Positions 42,814 to 55,158 are shown, counted from the first letter of the stretch. The stretch is 64,000 nt of DNA from Psococerastis gibbosa (GCA_963971405.1 OZ020490.1:4993897-5057896); one strand, 5' to 3'. The notes: generated from the sequence alone by a model not told the origin. A program made the numbers and translations.

Positions 42814-43194
42814 GGCGCCCATTCCATCGACCGGCTAGGGCTATTTACAAAAACGGTGACGTGGTAGCAGACATTCAAGACTTAGGTGACGCTTCCACCG
42901 ACCTCGCATTGCAGAATGCAAATGACATTGACGGAAATTAGAATTTTTCTTTTTATAGAACTCTATTAAAATGTTTGTACTTAACATATCCCATGACGCC
43001 ATTTTTTAATTTTAGTTTGTTTGTTTGTGATTTTACTGCATGATCATTGATCAATTTTAACTATGGCATAGAGGAAAATAAACATTTCCGTCAATTCTGC
43101 AATGCGAGGTCAGTGGAAAGGCCACCTAAGTCTTGAATGTCTGCTACCACGTCACCGTTTTTGGAAATAGCCCTAGCCGGTCACTGGAATGGGC
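42814..43194. mobile_element. PIF/Harbinger-like fold-back MITE
   Basis: Same two-tier arms as 37108-37498: outer GGCGCCCATTCCATCGACCG, inner GTGACGCTTCCACCGACCTC. Flanked by TTA on the left and TTG on the right. Confidence 0.78.
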
Positions 43195-43344
43195 ACCTTG
43201 AAGATACCTACAAGAATAGCAGACAATACTACTTACACAGGGGTGTGGGATACGCCTCCACTATAGCTAGAATGTACCCTGAAGATAGGCCACTCGGGGT
43301 ACATGACGACCAGTTTCCGCAGCAGTAAGGGAAGAACTGCTGAA

Positions 43345-44316
43345 CTCTGCTGACTTGACCTTTAAAATCTTGACATGGAAATTCACAATCAGCTGAATTG
43401 GAGGCTGTTTCCGGTTGGGGGTGTTTGAGCGTGTGGGGGTCCGTAATGGGCGCTGTATGTTTTTGAATTTTTGAGGGTTTTAACTGCGTATTTTATAAGT
43501 GGTTTTTGATGGAAGGTGGTGGTTTAGTTAAGAGGGTTTCAAGGTCAGTCAGGATGAAGAACTGAAGTGAGGGATGGTTGACAAGCAAATGAGGAAAATT
43601 CGAATTATCGTATTATGTAGAAGCAGTAACTGTTTGGACGCGGGCCGTGCCCAGGTTTTGGTTTCCGGGGGGAGGGGGGTCCAATTTTTTTTACGTAATT
43701 TATTAATGCATGTCTATTCCATCCAGTGTTTAAACTCAAATAAATTATTCTAATTCTTCAAACAACATAGGTTTACATATAAAAAAATATTTTGGGGGGT
43801 CCGGACCCCTTGGACCACCCCCCGGACAAGACCATGGTTTGGACATATGGACATGGGACGAGTTAAGGAGTTATAGCTACTCGGCTCGGCGTATCTGTCT
43901 TGCACAGTGGCGGAGCGTGCATGTAAGACGTGCAATGCCGCATTTCAAATCAAATCAAAAAGCTGTATATTTTTACAAGTTTTTTTTTACAATTATAGGG
44001 GTGACTTACCGCAGGACTAGTCCGTGTGCGGTTTAGGCTTTTATACAAGTAACTCAATAACTACAAATAACTGTATGGAAACCAAAGTTGAATTATGCTA
44101 GTTTTGTTGTTGTGTTAGTATATTAGTGTAATCACGTAGGCTTCCCTGGCCGGAGTCTGGTGAGGAGACAAAGGGATGCGAGCTAATAGGCCGTGGTCGA
44201 TCCGCTCGTACTCCTCCGTCTCCTCATGTTAGTGTATTAGTAATTAGTAATATGTTAGTATTGTGTGCGTAAAAGGTTGGAGATATTCTGTGTGTTATTT
44301 ATTTTTTTTGTCTATC
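43345..44316. other. hAT-like MITE and LINE 3' sequence; no gene seen
   Basis: 43647-43835 is a CGTGCCCAGG-family MITE with ends GGGCCGTGCCCAGG and CAAGACCATGG. The rest is probably 3' UTR of the minus-strand LINE remnant that starts at 44317, plus a stretch (44145-44230) of unclear origin. Confidence 0.4.
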
Positions 44317-44925
44317 TTATGCATCTATTTCTTGTTTTACCCATATTTTTAATTGTTTTTTGAATACTGTCATGTTTTCGATTGCTTTTAAATTTATGTT
44401 TAATCTGTTGTAGTGTTTTATTCCTACGTATTGCGTTTGGTGTTGTATTAGTGCGGTTCTTGCACGTTGCTGCTGCAGTGGGCGTGTGTGCTGCCTTCTT
44501 GTATCATAGGGGTGTTCATATAGGGGTATTATATGTCTATTTTTTTGTATTTCAATTATTGATTCTTTTATAAATAACTGTCTGATCGAAAGTATTTCAG
44601 CTGTTTGGGACAGTTCTTTTGTTGGGTGTCTGTTGTCTACTCTGTAGATAATTTTTAGGATTTTTCTTTGTACTACATTCAGCTTCTCTATCACATTTTG
44701 ATATGCTCCTCCCCATGCAGTTATTGCATAGCTCAAGTGCGATTGCACTATTGCGTAGTAAATAATTTTGTTTAGTTTAATGCTGACTATGTTTCGCAAT
44801 TGGACGAAGTTATGTAGTGTCTTCCTTAGTTTTTTTGTCGTGGTCCCATTTTAATTTTTCATCTATGATTATTCCTAAATATTTTGTTCCCTCCATTACC
44901 CTCAACAAATTCTTAGAATGTATTA
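44317..44925 (-). pseudogene. Non-LTR RT C-terminal remnant, one frameshift
   Basis: MEGTKYLGIIIDEKLKWDHD, then after a frameshift near 44835 HLSYAITAWGGAYQNVIEKL and KHYNRLNINLKAIENM to a stop. Thumb and C-terminal region of an RT, same family as 29995-31031. Confidence 0.72.
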
Positions 44926-45487
44926 AGAGCTTCGTTGAAGTCTATAAGAAGCCGCGAGCAAATAAGATTGTATGAGCAAGATGTTATTAAGCGCACTCTA
45001 AGAAAATTAAGAATCTCGTCACATTAGAATTCAAATGTTTTCCTTTTTGTTCTTAAATGTTTACTTTTTAAGAAGATAGAACATGCTATATTATTATTAT
45101 TACTATTTTCTTGTGTTTTTGTTTGTTTTTTAAAATGAAATACCACGAACCCACGAGTAATTTAATTTTTTCTACCTAAGTATACAAAAACAGCCAGTTC
45201 ATGATAAAATCTGCAAATTTGAAGTTATGCAATGGTGTTAAAACTTCGCAACAATCAGTGATTTCGCCGTCAATGAGTCGATTTACATATTACATGTTTT
45301 ATCGTTTCAAGCTATGAAAATGCTCATGTTGAATGCACACGGAGAATAGAAAGGAATGCACTTTGCCATACATTATTACATCAACCTGTTATGTATCAGT
45401 ATGAGATAGTTTTATGAGGTGCGCTCTGATTGGCTGATGAGTTAGCGCGCGTTGTTGTGGTTTGGGTGTAGGGAAGATGGCACGGAT

Positions 45488-45692
45488 TGACATGTAGAGT
45501 AGTGGCACGGACTTTCACCTGAAAGGTTGTTGGTTCGAGTCCTACACTTTCTACATTTTCTGGCCATGCTTTGGAGGACATGTAAAGCAGGCGGTCCCGG
45601 GCCTTCCTAGTTGAGTGTAAGACAGGGCTTTACAGCCCTGACTCCGCTAGGTAGACTTCGTAATAGAATAAAAAGTCATCATTTATTTATTT
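45488..45692 (+). repeat. tRNA-derived SINE (family T1), near full length
   Basis: Head GACATGTAGAGTAGTGG, B box GGTTCGAGTCCTACACT, tail to CATTTATTTATT. Confidence 0.75.
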
Positions 45693-45999
45693 TTTTATTT
45701 TAATAGTAAAATGTCTCTGAGTTTCGGAATTTATATAATCAACTTTCTAATTGGGTATCTGATGCCTTCATATATCTTCGAACCAATCCTAAATAAACCA
45801 TACATTATACCACCCTGATTCTAAAGGGCGCATGCGTTCCTGTCTACCCAAAGAAGTTGGGAAAGACCGTGGGCTTGGAAACCACTTCCAGTATTTTAAT
45901 TCAACTTCAACTTATATCCTTTAGTCGAAACTAAAAAAAGTCGGGCCCCCCCCTCTCAATTTTGGAAGCCCATTACCTTCTATCTTCCCATTGTATTAC

Positions 46000-46490
46000 T
46001 AGTATAACATGCAGAAGGTAATACTTTTCGTTCCGCATCACATAACCGAAGTACCTTCGGCAGTTGAAGAGGCCTTTGAAGGAGAAGAAAAGCAAGGAGT
46101 TGAATGGGGTGTTGAGCCGACGGGTACATAAGGTGGTCTATGCTAGATTGCTGCAGGTTACTAGCGGAGTCGCAGGTGGCGGACATCGAAAAGGCCATCT
46201 GAATATATAACGAATAAGCAGTCTCCTACCAAGCAGCGGCATAATCGGATGGTATGGTTGCCTAAAACAAAGCCTCAGTAGCCCGAGGATGACGAAGTGA
46301 CGGGGCGAATAGTTGCCGCCACTTAATAAGCAACCACTACGAGGGCACTCTATTGTCCTGGGGTTTGGCCCCGAAGGCGGAGGAACTCAATGAAGAGTCA
46401 ACGGCTTAAGGATGCAGAAGGCAACGGGAAACCACTGCATTACAATTCCCTAGTACAGTCATCATGACCAAGTACAATCTATACTCAACA
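46000..46490 (+). repeat. Dispersed repeat shared with 62760-63035
   Basis: CAGCGGCATAATCGGA, GCGGAGGAACTCAATGAAGA and GGCAACGGGAAACCACTGCA recur in the same order at 62770-63000. Retroelement UTR likely; class unknown. Confidence 0.5.
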
Positions 46491-46538
46491 TACTTGACTT
46501 CCTTTTGGGCAGTGTTTACAATTGCTGTTTTTATGTTT

Positions 46539-46902
46539 TCTTTTCCAACGCCTGCTTTTAGCATTTCTGCTTTAAGCAACCCTGTCAGCCTAGCGGGGGA
46601 GTGAGTCTGTTTATTAACTTGAGGTACCCTAAGGGCAGACTTCTTCACCTCGGGGAGAAAGGGAGTTGACTGACAGGGTGGACCTCCTGATTACAGTGGA
46701 TTCCGAACCACTTGGGGAACATGGTAAAGTCACACGATTAATTCGGAGGGGACCAGGATTCGACACGCGCTAAGATTGCCATTGCCTAAGCTCGTTATCA
46801 TGTCTCACCACGTTCCCCTGCCAACGCTGTGCACACTACCAAGTTTGCCGCAGTTTGGAACAGGCTCTGTTCTGGTTGATTCAACATGGTACGGCCGTTG
46901 GC
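46539..46902 (-). mobile_element. 5S-rRNA-derived SINE
   Basis: Full-length type with head GCCAACGGCCGTACCATGTT at the right end. Confidence 0.8.
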
Positions 46903-47387
46903 AATGAATTTACAAGTGCCGTTGCCGCATGAAGATCGCCAATCTTCAATAGAAGAGGCATTCGAAGAAGGAAAAGATGCAAAACATGGAATAGATGAAG
47001 AAGGAAAAGATGCAAAACATGGAACAGATGTACTGGAGAAGCCTCGTTGGGCACTCCTTTATGGGTTTCCAGTATGTAGGACTGGAGCGTGATATAGGTG
47101 ATAGAAGATGGGCTCGGTCAGTGGCATAAGTGGGGCCGCCGCGGGAAATGGGGCCGGGCCGTGACAGGGCGAAGTGTCTTCTTCAGCATTTCATGGCCAT
47201 TTGTGGTCAGGAGAAAGTCCGATGATGCAACTGGCAGGGCCAGCAACATCCATATTAACAACTCAAATAAAACGGTTCGGTAAATCATGGGATTGACTCA
47301 GGTAATGCAGTCCAATTAATTAAAAAGGTGCATCAGGTATAAATGCTGGGGATCCGTGCTGCGGTAGCCCTCCGCGGGCTAATGAGG

Positions 47388-47728
47388 TTCTGTAGGGACA
47401 GTTTTGGTCACTAGGTTCGCTGACGACAAACCGATATCCATATTATTGAAAATGGCCGCCGTTTGCATGTGAAAACTAAGCCCTTAGAATCTAATTAATT
47501 CTTTTAATATTTTTTATAATATTTTTACTATGCCTGGACCTTATTTCGCTGCTTATAATTTAATATATATATTCTCCATGATTTATAGAAAAATATCACT
47601 TTAAAATAATACGTAATTATAAATCATTTTAAAATAGTATTGAGGCTTATGGAAAAATCAACGCTTTGATATCTTTGCAACTGGTGCTGCCTATCTACAA
47701 AATGACGTCACAAATGAACCTCATTTAT
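47388..47728 (-). mobile_element. ~340-bp MITE, second copy
   Basis: Reverse complement of 4578-4916 over the full length, with ends AATGAGGTTC and GAACCTCATT. Confidence 0.72.
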
Positions 47729-47771
47729 AGTCAGTAGCGGGGGGGGGGGGGCAATGCCAATCAAATAGGGG

Positions 47772-47912
47772 AAATGTCATGCCCAGGGTGTGGTCCAGGG
47801 GGTCTGGACCCCACCGAAATAAAAAATTTACACTGGTTAGAATGAACTTTCATTAATAAAATACGTGGAAAAATTTTGCACCCCCCCCCAAAAAAACCTG
47901 GGCACGGCCTTG
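47772..47912. mobile_element. hAT-like MITE (GTGCCCAGG family), left end damaged
   Basis: Right end CCTGGGCACGGCCTTG intact, left end reduced to ATGCCCAGG. Confidence 0.6.
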
Positions 47913-48429
47913 CTTAGGGCAATGGTTCTCAAACTATTCACGACGGTGCCATGGGACAAATTTAATTCCATTTTCGAATTTAGACCAAGTAAAACATGAA
48001 TAAACGATAATTTACAACTATAAAAGGGTAAAGCTAGGTACCCCTAAAAAATAAAAAATAACAAAATTTGGTTATGTATTGTTTATTTAACTTAAGTTAA
48101 GAGAAACCCATTTCTGAATGAATTAATGGTCGGTGGAACATTTAAATGATTTACTTACATCCCATTTTTTTCATTTGTAGAGGTAGGTAGGCCTATAAGT
48201 ACTATATATTGTTTAACTTATGCGTCAAATTTTTATGAAAGGAACATATCAGATGTAAATAAAATAACCCTTGCTTAAAGTATAAATTAAGATATCTTGC
48301 CAATGGGACCTGTGCCTTTCACACTATATGCATTTTCATCCGACTTCTTGAATCATGAACTGCGGGGTAGCTTAACTAGATCTTTACCTATACATAGAAG
48401 TATTATTATTTTTTTTTTTTAAATTAAAA

Positions 48430-48605
48430 TATCTGTCTGAAAGTGTGCTTACAAACCTTTCGTCAACATCTGCGCTCAACATCTTCAGTGGCACTGCGCA
48501 GACTTCTAAGATTTTATCTGGGACCACTTGCTTCTGAGCCTCCTGTAATTGAAGATGTCAACCGCAGATGTTGACGAAACGTTTGGAAGTACGCTTTCAG
48601 ATCCT
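48430..48605. repeat. Inverted repeat with GTTGACGAAACGTTT motif
   Basis: AACCTTTCGTCAACATCTGCG on the left mirrors CGCAGATGTTGACGAAACG on the right. The motif is common at ends of some retroelements (possibly Penelope-like). The flanks 47913-48429 and 48606-49020 show no gene. Confidence 0.45.
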
Positions 48606-49077
48606 ACACTGCCCCGTTGGGGAATCGTTGAGATTGTGGCCTCGGAACAAGTAGGTACCTACCTGTAAGGGCGTAAGGCTGTGAATCAAAAATTCTGAAC
48701 CAATTTATCACACAGACTTGGCTGACTTGCCTGTCACTACTGAAAACCTGTGTACCTGCATATACTGTATTTGGCATTTTATGATATCGTAATTTTGGTG
48801 GCAATTATAATAATACAGCCTGTGTGTTTATTGCCAATTGTAATTGCTTTTCAAAAAAATCACCAGTGTCGTGCGTAAAAAATAGCAATAAAGCTATAAA
48901 TGTAGGCCTAGATAAAGTTCGCCAGTGATTTTCCGCTATAAAACTGGTACAATATGCCATTGTATACACGTATAGTATGGTATGTACTGTATATGATGTA
49001 TTTGCATGGCAACCCATTAAAGAGTTAGGCCCGAGGACCGGTATATTAAAGAACCGGTCCGAGTTTACTCGAACATG

Positions 49078-49243
49078 CTTTCCAATTTCCAAACAGACAT
49101 ACAGACAGACAGACAGAGCGACAGACAGACATTTCGTAAAAACCACTTTTTTGTGTTCCTACCTGTAAATCCGTTGAAATCTCGGAATCGAACATTTCGA
49201 CCATCACAAAGCTTTCCTTATACTACGTATAAATTGGAAAGCA
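49078..49243 (-). mobile_element. Short copy of the GTCT-run element
   Basis: Ends GCTTTCCAATTT and ATAAATTGGAAAGC, a GACA run and GAAATCTCGGAATCGAACAT on the plus strand: an internally deleted reverse copy of 52279-53138. Confidence 0.65.
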
Positions 49244-49319
49244 ATAATACGGAATACTGGACCCAGAAACTAGGAATTTCTACATCGGGCAAGAAAGAAA
49301 GAGAAAAGTAAAAAATAAA

Positions 49320-50815
49320 ATAGTTCAAATTGTTTTTTTCTCTCTCAAATTAGCAAGCCAGATAGCAAACCTACATACAAGTTCATTTCCTCCCATGGCA
49401 AATTTCTCAGAAAATCTGCACCGGCGTTCTTATCGCTCGTGTGTACCGGGCCTTGTTTTCCATCTATCGGCGTCTCTAACTATTCTTCTGGCTCAACCTC
49501 CATTGCTTTTGCTTCAGGCTGCCGCTCTAGCCTAATTTCAGACCTACCCACACGCTTTCTTTCTTTCCCAAGTGCCCTTCTTCTCCCCCTAACTAATCCC
49601 GCAGGTAATCCGGTGTAAAGAGATCACCGTGACATAATCGCGGCCTTGGCGACACTCCGACAAGGATGCGTGTCTTTCAATTTGGCGCGGGACGCGACCT
49701 TTGTGCCGCACCGCCAAGAGACCCGCCGCCACTGCTAATCAGTGGCGCTTCCTATGCTCTTTCATCTGCGGAGGAGCCGTCACAAAGCCGTGGCGAAGTG
49801 GATGCACCGCCTATAGCAAGGTCTATATAATTAAATCTCTGGTGGATGTGCTGTATAATATACCGCCTTTCAAGTTATCTGTGTCATAGGACTACAAGAA
49901 CTCAAAGGTGGTGGATTTTAGGATGCCTTATAAATATTGCCTAAATGGGTTTGTTGTAAGAGTGGGCTGAAAGGCCCTCAAAATTCGCCCATATGGAAAA
50001 TGAAGACAATTTCAATAAGAACGCGAGATTGTTTTTTTATATTTTTATTTTGGCTATGATACGATATTTTTTCCCTATTCTGTAGTTAATAAGTTCACTT
50101 CTGAAGATCTTGAGCGATCACAGGGTCACAGCATTGTTCGGCAGAGGAGAGACGCGTCATCTTACTTCTTCAGAAAGAAGGGAGAAATGGCGGGAATAAG
50201 GAATCTCTTGCAAAGATCGGAAGGAATGATTTTTCAAGCTTCGAAACAAGACCCCAAGATTGAAAGTAGGGGCAGAAAGTGGAAGAAAATACTGCATTTT
50301 GACCGATAGCTCTTAAGGAAGTCGAAGGCGATACCGCAAGTTCTTGAGACCTGAAAAAATGCCTAAACGCACCCATCAGCGAACAAAGTAATTAGGGGAC
50401 GGTAGCTTGAAACCTCCTTTCCTAGTCAATCTCCAAGAAATGTTTGACTTCTACCTAAAAAGAACCTATAACAGGGTCTAAGTAATTAATTCTCTGGTGG
50501 ATATAGATGCTGTAGTGCAGGTAATATACCGCCCCTCAAGTTATGTGTCATGGTCAGGGCCGTATCCAGAAATCCCCCCCCCCCCATGGTAAGGCTTGCC
50601 CGAGGTGTTGACCTGAGGAAGTCTTCTTCAAGTTACAACCGACTGACTGGCTGCCAGCAACATGTGGCATCGATGCCTCCACCTCCCTCCATCCTCACAC
50701 GCCCTCTTCTATAAGAGGCTAATCTGGTTATTGGCCACTTCTCTATTTGGGATGGTGTGGTCAGAAATAAGTCCATCTACTATTTTTCCCCTTTATAGAA
50801 AGAAAGTAAGTAAGT

Positions 50816-50847
<32 letters not shown>

Positions 50848-51170
50848 AAATTGTCTTTATTTTCCATGTGGGTGAATTTTTGGCCTTTCGGCCCACTCTT
50901 ACAATTAACCTATTATAAGGCATCGCTGGAGGATAAAACCATTACATTACCATTACAGGCGTAACAAATAGAATTTCACATTGGATGATGAGCCATACCA
51001 ATTGATCCTGGCCCATTTAAAGTTGAAAGAAGTGACTCATATGTAGAACGTAAGTGGCCGTCACCAATTGTCTCACAGAGATTGTTAATATATTCAAAGA
51101 ATTCCGAAGAAAAATATTAAAATAAAAAATGCCAACATTAATAAAAATAACATCGAATGAAAAAAAAATG
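49320..51170. other. No gene seen
   Basis: 49840-49885 and 50480-50555 share TCTCTGGTGGAT and AATATACCGCC blocks. 49955-50010 and 50855-50920 carry the dispersed GGCCTTTCGGCCCACTCTTA end also at 3297-3355. (AAAG)n microsatellite at 50802-50850. Confidence 0.4.
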
Positions 51171-51171
51171 A

Positions 51172-51290
51172 AGCCAACGGCACGTGGTGTTCCCAAGCGG
51201 TCACCCATCCAAGTACTAACCACGCTCGATGTTGCTTAACATCGGTGATCGGACGAGAACCGGTGTGTTCAACATGGTATGGCCGTTGGC
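51172..51290 (-). rRNA. 5S rRNA gene, minus cluster copy 1
   Basis: 119 nt, start GCCAACGGCCATACCATGTT, end GCCGTTGGCT. Carries a change to GATGTTAAGCAAC and GAGCGTGG; together with copy 2 a slightly diverged subtype. Confidence 0.9.
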
Positions 51291-51382
51291 GATATTTCTA
51301 CTGTTGTTATAAATACTTCAGTATCACATTAATTTCAAATATTAATAAAAAAAATTAAAAAAAATGATGGCCATAAAAAAGT

Positions 51383-51501
51383 AGCCAACGGCACGTGGTG
51401 TTCCCAAGCGGTCACCCATCCAAGTACTAACCACGCCCGATGTTGCTTAACATCGGTGATCGGACGAGAACCGGTGTGTTCAACATGGTATGGCCGTTGG
51501 C
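51383..51501 (-). rRNA. 5S rRNA gene, minus cluster copy 2
   Basis: 119 nt, 211 bp from copy 1. Shares the GATGTTAAG change. TATAAATA-like sequence is not immediately upstream; the spacer matches that of the plus cluster. Confidence 0.92.
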
Positions 51502-51593
51502 GATATTTCTACTGTTGTTATAAATACTTCAGTATCACATTAATTTCAAATATTAATAAAAATAATTAATAAAAATGATGGCCATAAAAAAGT

Positions 51594-51712
51594 AGCCAAC
51601 GGCACGTGGTGTTCCCAAGCGGTCACCCATCCAAGTACTAACCACGCCCGATGTTGCTTAACTTCGGTGATCGGACGAGAACCGGTGTGTTCAACATGGT
51701 ATGGCCGTTGGC
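51594..51712 (-). rRNA. 5S rRNA gene, minus cluster copy 3
   Basis: 119 nt with the majority GAAGTTAAGCAACATCGGGC internal sequence. Confidence 0.94.
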
Positions 51713-51797
51713 GATATTTCTACAGTTGTTATAAATATATCAGTATCATATTATCTTCAAATATAGATAAAAATAACAACGAATGAAAAAAAAATGA

Positions 51798-51916
51798 AGC
51801 CAACGGCACGTGGTGTTCCCAAGCGGTCACCCATCCAAGTACTAACCACGCCCGATGTTGCTTAACTTCGGTGATCGGACGAGAACCGGTGTGTTCAACA
51901 TGGTATGGCCGTTGAC
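51798..51916 (-). rRNA. 5S rRNA gene, minus cluster copy 4
   Basis: 119 nt; starts GTCAACGGCC, with one change in the first stem. The upstream spacer is unlike the array spacer, so this is the array's edge. Confidence 0.9.
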
Positions 51917-52278
51917 ATTGTCACCACCCGATATCTTTCTATTCGAAGAGCGTGTTGCATTAATATATTGCTGTGTTATCATTCACATTTCATCATTTCT
52001 GTGAATATATTTCTGTTAAACTATAGGGAAACCTTAATGTTGTGATTGGTTGAGCCTATGATTTGAATGACCTGATTGGTTAGCCGCCAGCATTTTCCGT
52101 TACAAAACAAGTCCAGTTATCAATATACTGCGACCAAGTTGCTTTCCCATACAAAGATTTGTGTTTAAATATTAAAATATTAAAATATAAAAATATTAAA
52201 AATAAAAAAATAAAGTAGATAATGTAGATAATTCATGCCCCAATGCAGAGCATGCCCTGTTAATATTACTTTGTTATT

Positions 52279-53138
52279 GCTTTCCAATTTATACGTAGTC
52301 TAAGGAAAGCTTTGTGATGGTCGAAATTTGCGATTCCGAGATTTCAACGGATTTACAGGTTTTGAGGTCCCAGGAACCCAAAAAAGAGGTTTTTACGAAA
52401 TGTCTGTCTGTCTGTCTGTCGCTCTGTCGCTCTGTCTGTCGCTCTGTCTGTCTGTTCACCGTATTCCGGGTAAACTACTCGGTCGATTTTGATGAAATTC
52501 AGCATGTAGGTTTACAAAAATCATACCTCGGGATCAATTTTTTTATTTTGGGCTAACTCAATTTGGGGGGGGGGTTTATTTTCAAAAACTCATAAAAAAC
52601 GTCTAAAAACATTATTTCTTGAAAAGGGCTCCAACGATTTCTTTTAAATTCACAAATATTGTAGTCGTTATTAATGTTGCTGACAAAATGCGGGGGATCG
52701 CTTGCCCCTTGATATTTTGCTTCTGTGGGTAAAAAAATAAAAATAACTAAATTTTAATTAATAAAAAATGACTAAAAAATAATTTTTCTTCGAAACCTTT
52801 CTATTGATGATTTCTACCTTCAGGCATGTTTTAGGTGTTAAATTGAGTAACGAAACCGGATAGGTTGCTTTAAAAAATATTTTTTTTTGCACAAAAAGTT
52901 ATTTTTTGAAAAAATGATAGAAAATTCGCGCTCAAATGCATTGCGTGCCCTGTCAGTATTGCTGTGTGGTAATTAATGTGTTGGTCTGACCTATCCAGAA
53001 TTTACCTCACTTCCAGTGACGTCAGGTGGACAACTCTCCCCCCCCCCCCGATATATCGGAAATTTAACCACTGGAAAATTATTTACCATGAAATTACTCA
53101 TATTCTCTATCTACCAATGTTGATAAATTGGAAAGCAT
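52279..53138 (+). mobile_element. Element with GCTTTCCAATTTAT ends and a GTCT microsatellite
   Basis: Inverted ends GCTTTCCAATTTAT and ATAAATTGGAAAGC about 860 bp apart. Inside: GAGATTTCAACGGATTTACA, a (GTCT)n run after ACGAAAT, then TCGATTTTGATGAAATTCAG. Other copies at 49078 (short) and 63437 (runs off the window). Superfamily unknown. Confidence 0.65.
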
Positions 53139-53360
53139 GTTCAAGTAAACTCGGACCGGTTCTTTGTAATGTGTTGGTCTACCCGTTCTAGACTATGCAA
53201 TCGGACCACCAAACAATTACGTGCTTTGGAATAGAGAAAGTCATAACCTAATTTTTACCATAAGACATTTATTTGCCATTTGGAACTCATATTAGCTGTC
53301 TTGGTACCTATACTAGTTTATAAATTAGAAAGCATGCTCGAGTAAACTCGGACCGGTTAT

Positions 53361-53750
53361 TATGAGTGTACAGCCCGTAGGGAATTGGCAACCCGAAATT
53401 TATTCCATTTTATTTTTTATTTAATTAACTAAGCATATTATTAAAGATTTGGCTCATCAAAGTTGTAGAAGACTACTTCATGCATCATATAATAAGGTAT
53501 TTTTTGTTTTCGAAATTGTAGTTTTTTTATAAAATCGCTTTTACGTGAAAAGTTATTGTTTATAAAATATCTGCATGTTTATGAAAAATCTACAATTTCG
53601 AAAATTAAAAATATCTCATAATATGATGCATGAAGTAGTCTTCTACAACTTTGATGAGCCAAATTTTTAATAACATGCTTAGTTAATTAAATAAAAAATA
53701 AAAAGGAATAAATTTCGGGTTCGCAATTTCCTGCGGGCTGTACACTCTTA
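53361..53750. mobile_element. Fold-back element between the 5S clusters
   Basis: Arms of about 180 bp: GAGTGTACAGCCCGTAGG on the left, CCTGCGGGCTGTACACTC on the right, with TCATCAAAGTTGTAGAAGAC mirrored inside. TA at each end would fit a mariner-type target. Confidence 0.75.
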
Positions 53751-54137
53751 ACGTAGAGATTCCCCAATATTGGGTAAACAATTAAGAGTGTACCTATGCA
53801 TCCCGTAGGAAAAAATGGTCAATTATTGAAGACCAGTGGAATCAGGTGTAAAAATATAAATGCAACATTGATGATTTCCCGTCAATGGCATTTACTAAAT
53901 TGAAGAAAAATTGACTAGTGGAATAATAGCCTTCACAAATATTTATATAATAATAAAATTCATTATTGGGTTCCATCCATTGCCTTCGAATTCTTTACTG
54001 GTCTATTTATTATTTATATTTAATATTGTATGGCCCATTTAGGCCGCAATTTTGCTAATGAAGGCTCGGAGTAATGGATTGGGACTTTGTAATACACTGT
54101 AGGCAATTTGAATGGCAAGATAACGAGTTAACACATT

Positions 54138-54256
54138 GCCAACGGCCATACCATGTTGAACACACCGGTTCTCGTCCGATCACCGAAGTTAAGCAACATC
54201 GGGCGTGGTTAGTACTTGGATGGGTGACCGCTTGGGAACACCACATGCTGTTGGCT
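54138..54256 (+). rRNA. 5S rRNA gene, plus cluster copy 1 (array edge)
   Basis: 119 nt. CACATGCTG near the 3' end breaks pairing with the 5' end seen in other copies. The upstream flank is unlike the array spacer and lacks TATAAATATC. Confidence 0.88.
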
Positions 54257-54341
54257 TCTTTTTTTACGGCCATCATTGTATTTTTATTAATATTTGAAAT
54301 TCATACAATATTGATGTATTTATAACAACTTTAGAAATATC

Positions 54342-54460
54342 GCCAACGGCCATACCATGTTGAACACACCGGTTCTCGTCCGATCACCGAAGTTAAGCTA
54401 CATCGGGCGTGGTTAGTACTTGGATGGGTGACCGCTTGGGAACACCACGTGCCGTTGGCT
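54342..54460 (+). rRNA. 5S rRNA gene, plus cluster copy 2
   Basis: 119 nt with GTTAAGCTACATCGG (one change in the internal promoter region). Spacer T run follows. Confidence 0.92.
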
Positions 54461-54546
54461 ACTTTTTTATGGCCATCATTATATTTTTATGAATATATTT
54501 GATATTAATGTGATACTGATGAATTTATATCTATGGTATAAATATC

Positions 54547-54665
54547 GCCAACGGCCATACCATGTTGAACACACCGGTTCTCGTCCGATCACCGAAGTTA
54601 AGCAACATCGGGCGTGGTTAGTACTTGGATGGGTGACCGCTTGGGAACAACACGTGCAGTTGGCT
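54547..54665 (+). rRNA. 5S rRNA gene, plus cluster copy 3
   Basis: 119 nt. TATAAATATC abuts the start; the 3' end reads ACACGTGCAGTTGGCT. T7 terminator follows. Confidence 0.93.
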
Positions 54666-54750
54666 TCTTTTTTTATGGCCATCATTGTATTTTTATTAAT
54701 ATTTGAAATTAATGTGATACTGATGAATTTATAACAACAGTATAAATATC

Positions 54751-54869
54751 GCCAACGGCCATACCATGTTGAACACACCGGTTCTCGTCCAATCACCGAA
54801 GTTAAGCAACATCGGGCGTGGTTAGTACTTGGATGGGTGACCGCTTGGGAACACCACGTGCAGTTGGCT
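54751..54869 (+). rRNA. 5S rRNA gene, plus cluster copy 4
   Basis: 119 nt; one change GTCCAATCACC. Exactly 204 bp after copy 3. Confidence 0.93.
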
Positions 54870-54954
54870 TCTTTTTTTACGGCCATCATTGTATTTTTAT
54901 TAATATTTGAAATTAATGTGATACTGATGAATTTATAACAATGGTATAAATATC

Positions 54955-55073
54955 GCCAACGGCCATACCATGTTGAACACACCGGTTCTCGTCCGATCAC
55001 CGAAGTTAAGCAACATCGGGCGTGGTTAGTACTTGGATGGGTGACCGCTTGGGAACACCACGTGCTGTTGGCT
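54955..55073 (+). rRNA. 5S rRNA gene, plus cluster copy 5
   Basis: 119 nt; majority internal sequence, 204 bp spacing, T7 terminator after the gene. Confidence 0.94.
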
Positions 55074-55158
55074 TCTTTTTTTACGGCCATCATTGTATTT
55101 TTATTAATATTTGAAATTAATGTGATACTGATGAATTTATAACAATGGTATAAATATC

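Larger units (their letters stand above)
51917..54137. other. Spacer between the two 5S clusters; mobile elements only
   Basis: Holds the GTCT-run element, a fold-back element and a short MITE-like inverted repeat at 53786-53935 ending in CAATTTTTCTTCAATTT-type sequence. No protein gene seen. Confidence 0.6.
54257..55158 (+). promoter_or_regulatory. 5S spacers: TATA-like box and Pol III T-run terminators
   Basis: Each ~85-bp spacer starts with a T run a few bases after the gene (TTCTTTTTTTACGG or similar), which fits Pol III termination. Each ends in TATAAATATC or a close variant directly before the gene. The TATA-like motif is closer to the start than the usual -25 to -30, so its role is uncertain. 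Confidence 0.6.

Noticed and set aside
52314-52556. 80-codon ORF with Cys/Leu/Ser run
   Set aside because: The run is translated (GTCT)n microsatellite. I keep the element as mobile DNA, not as a gene.
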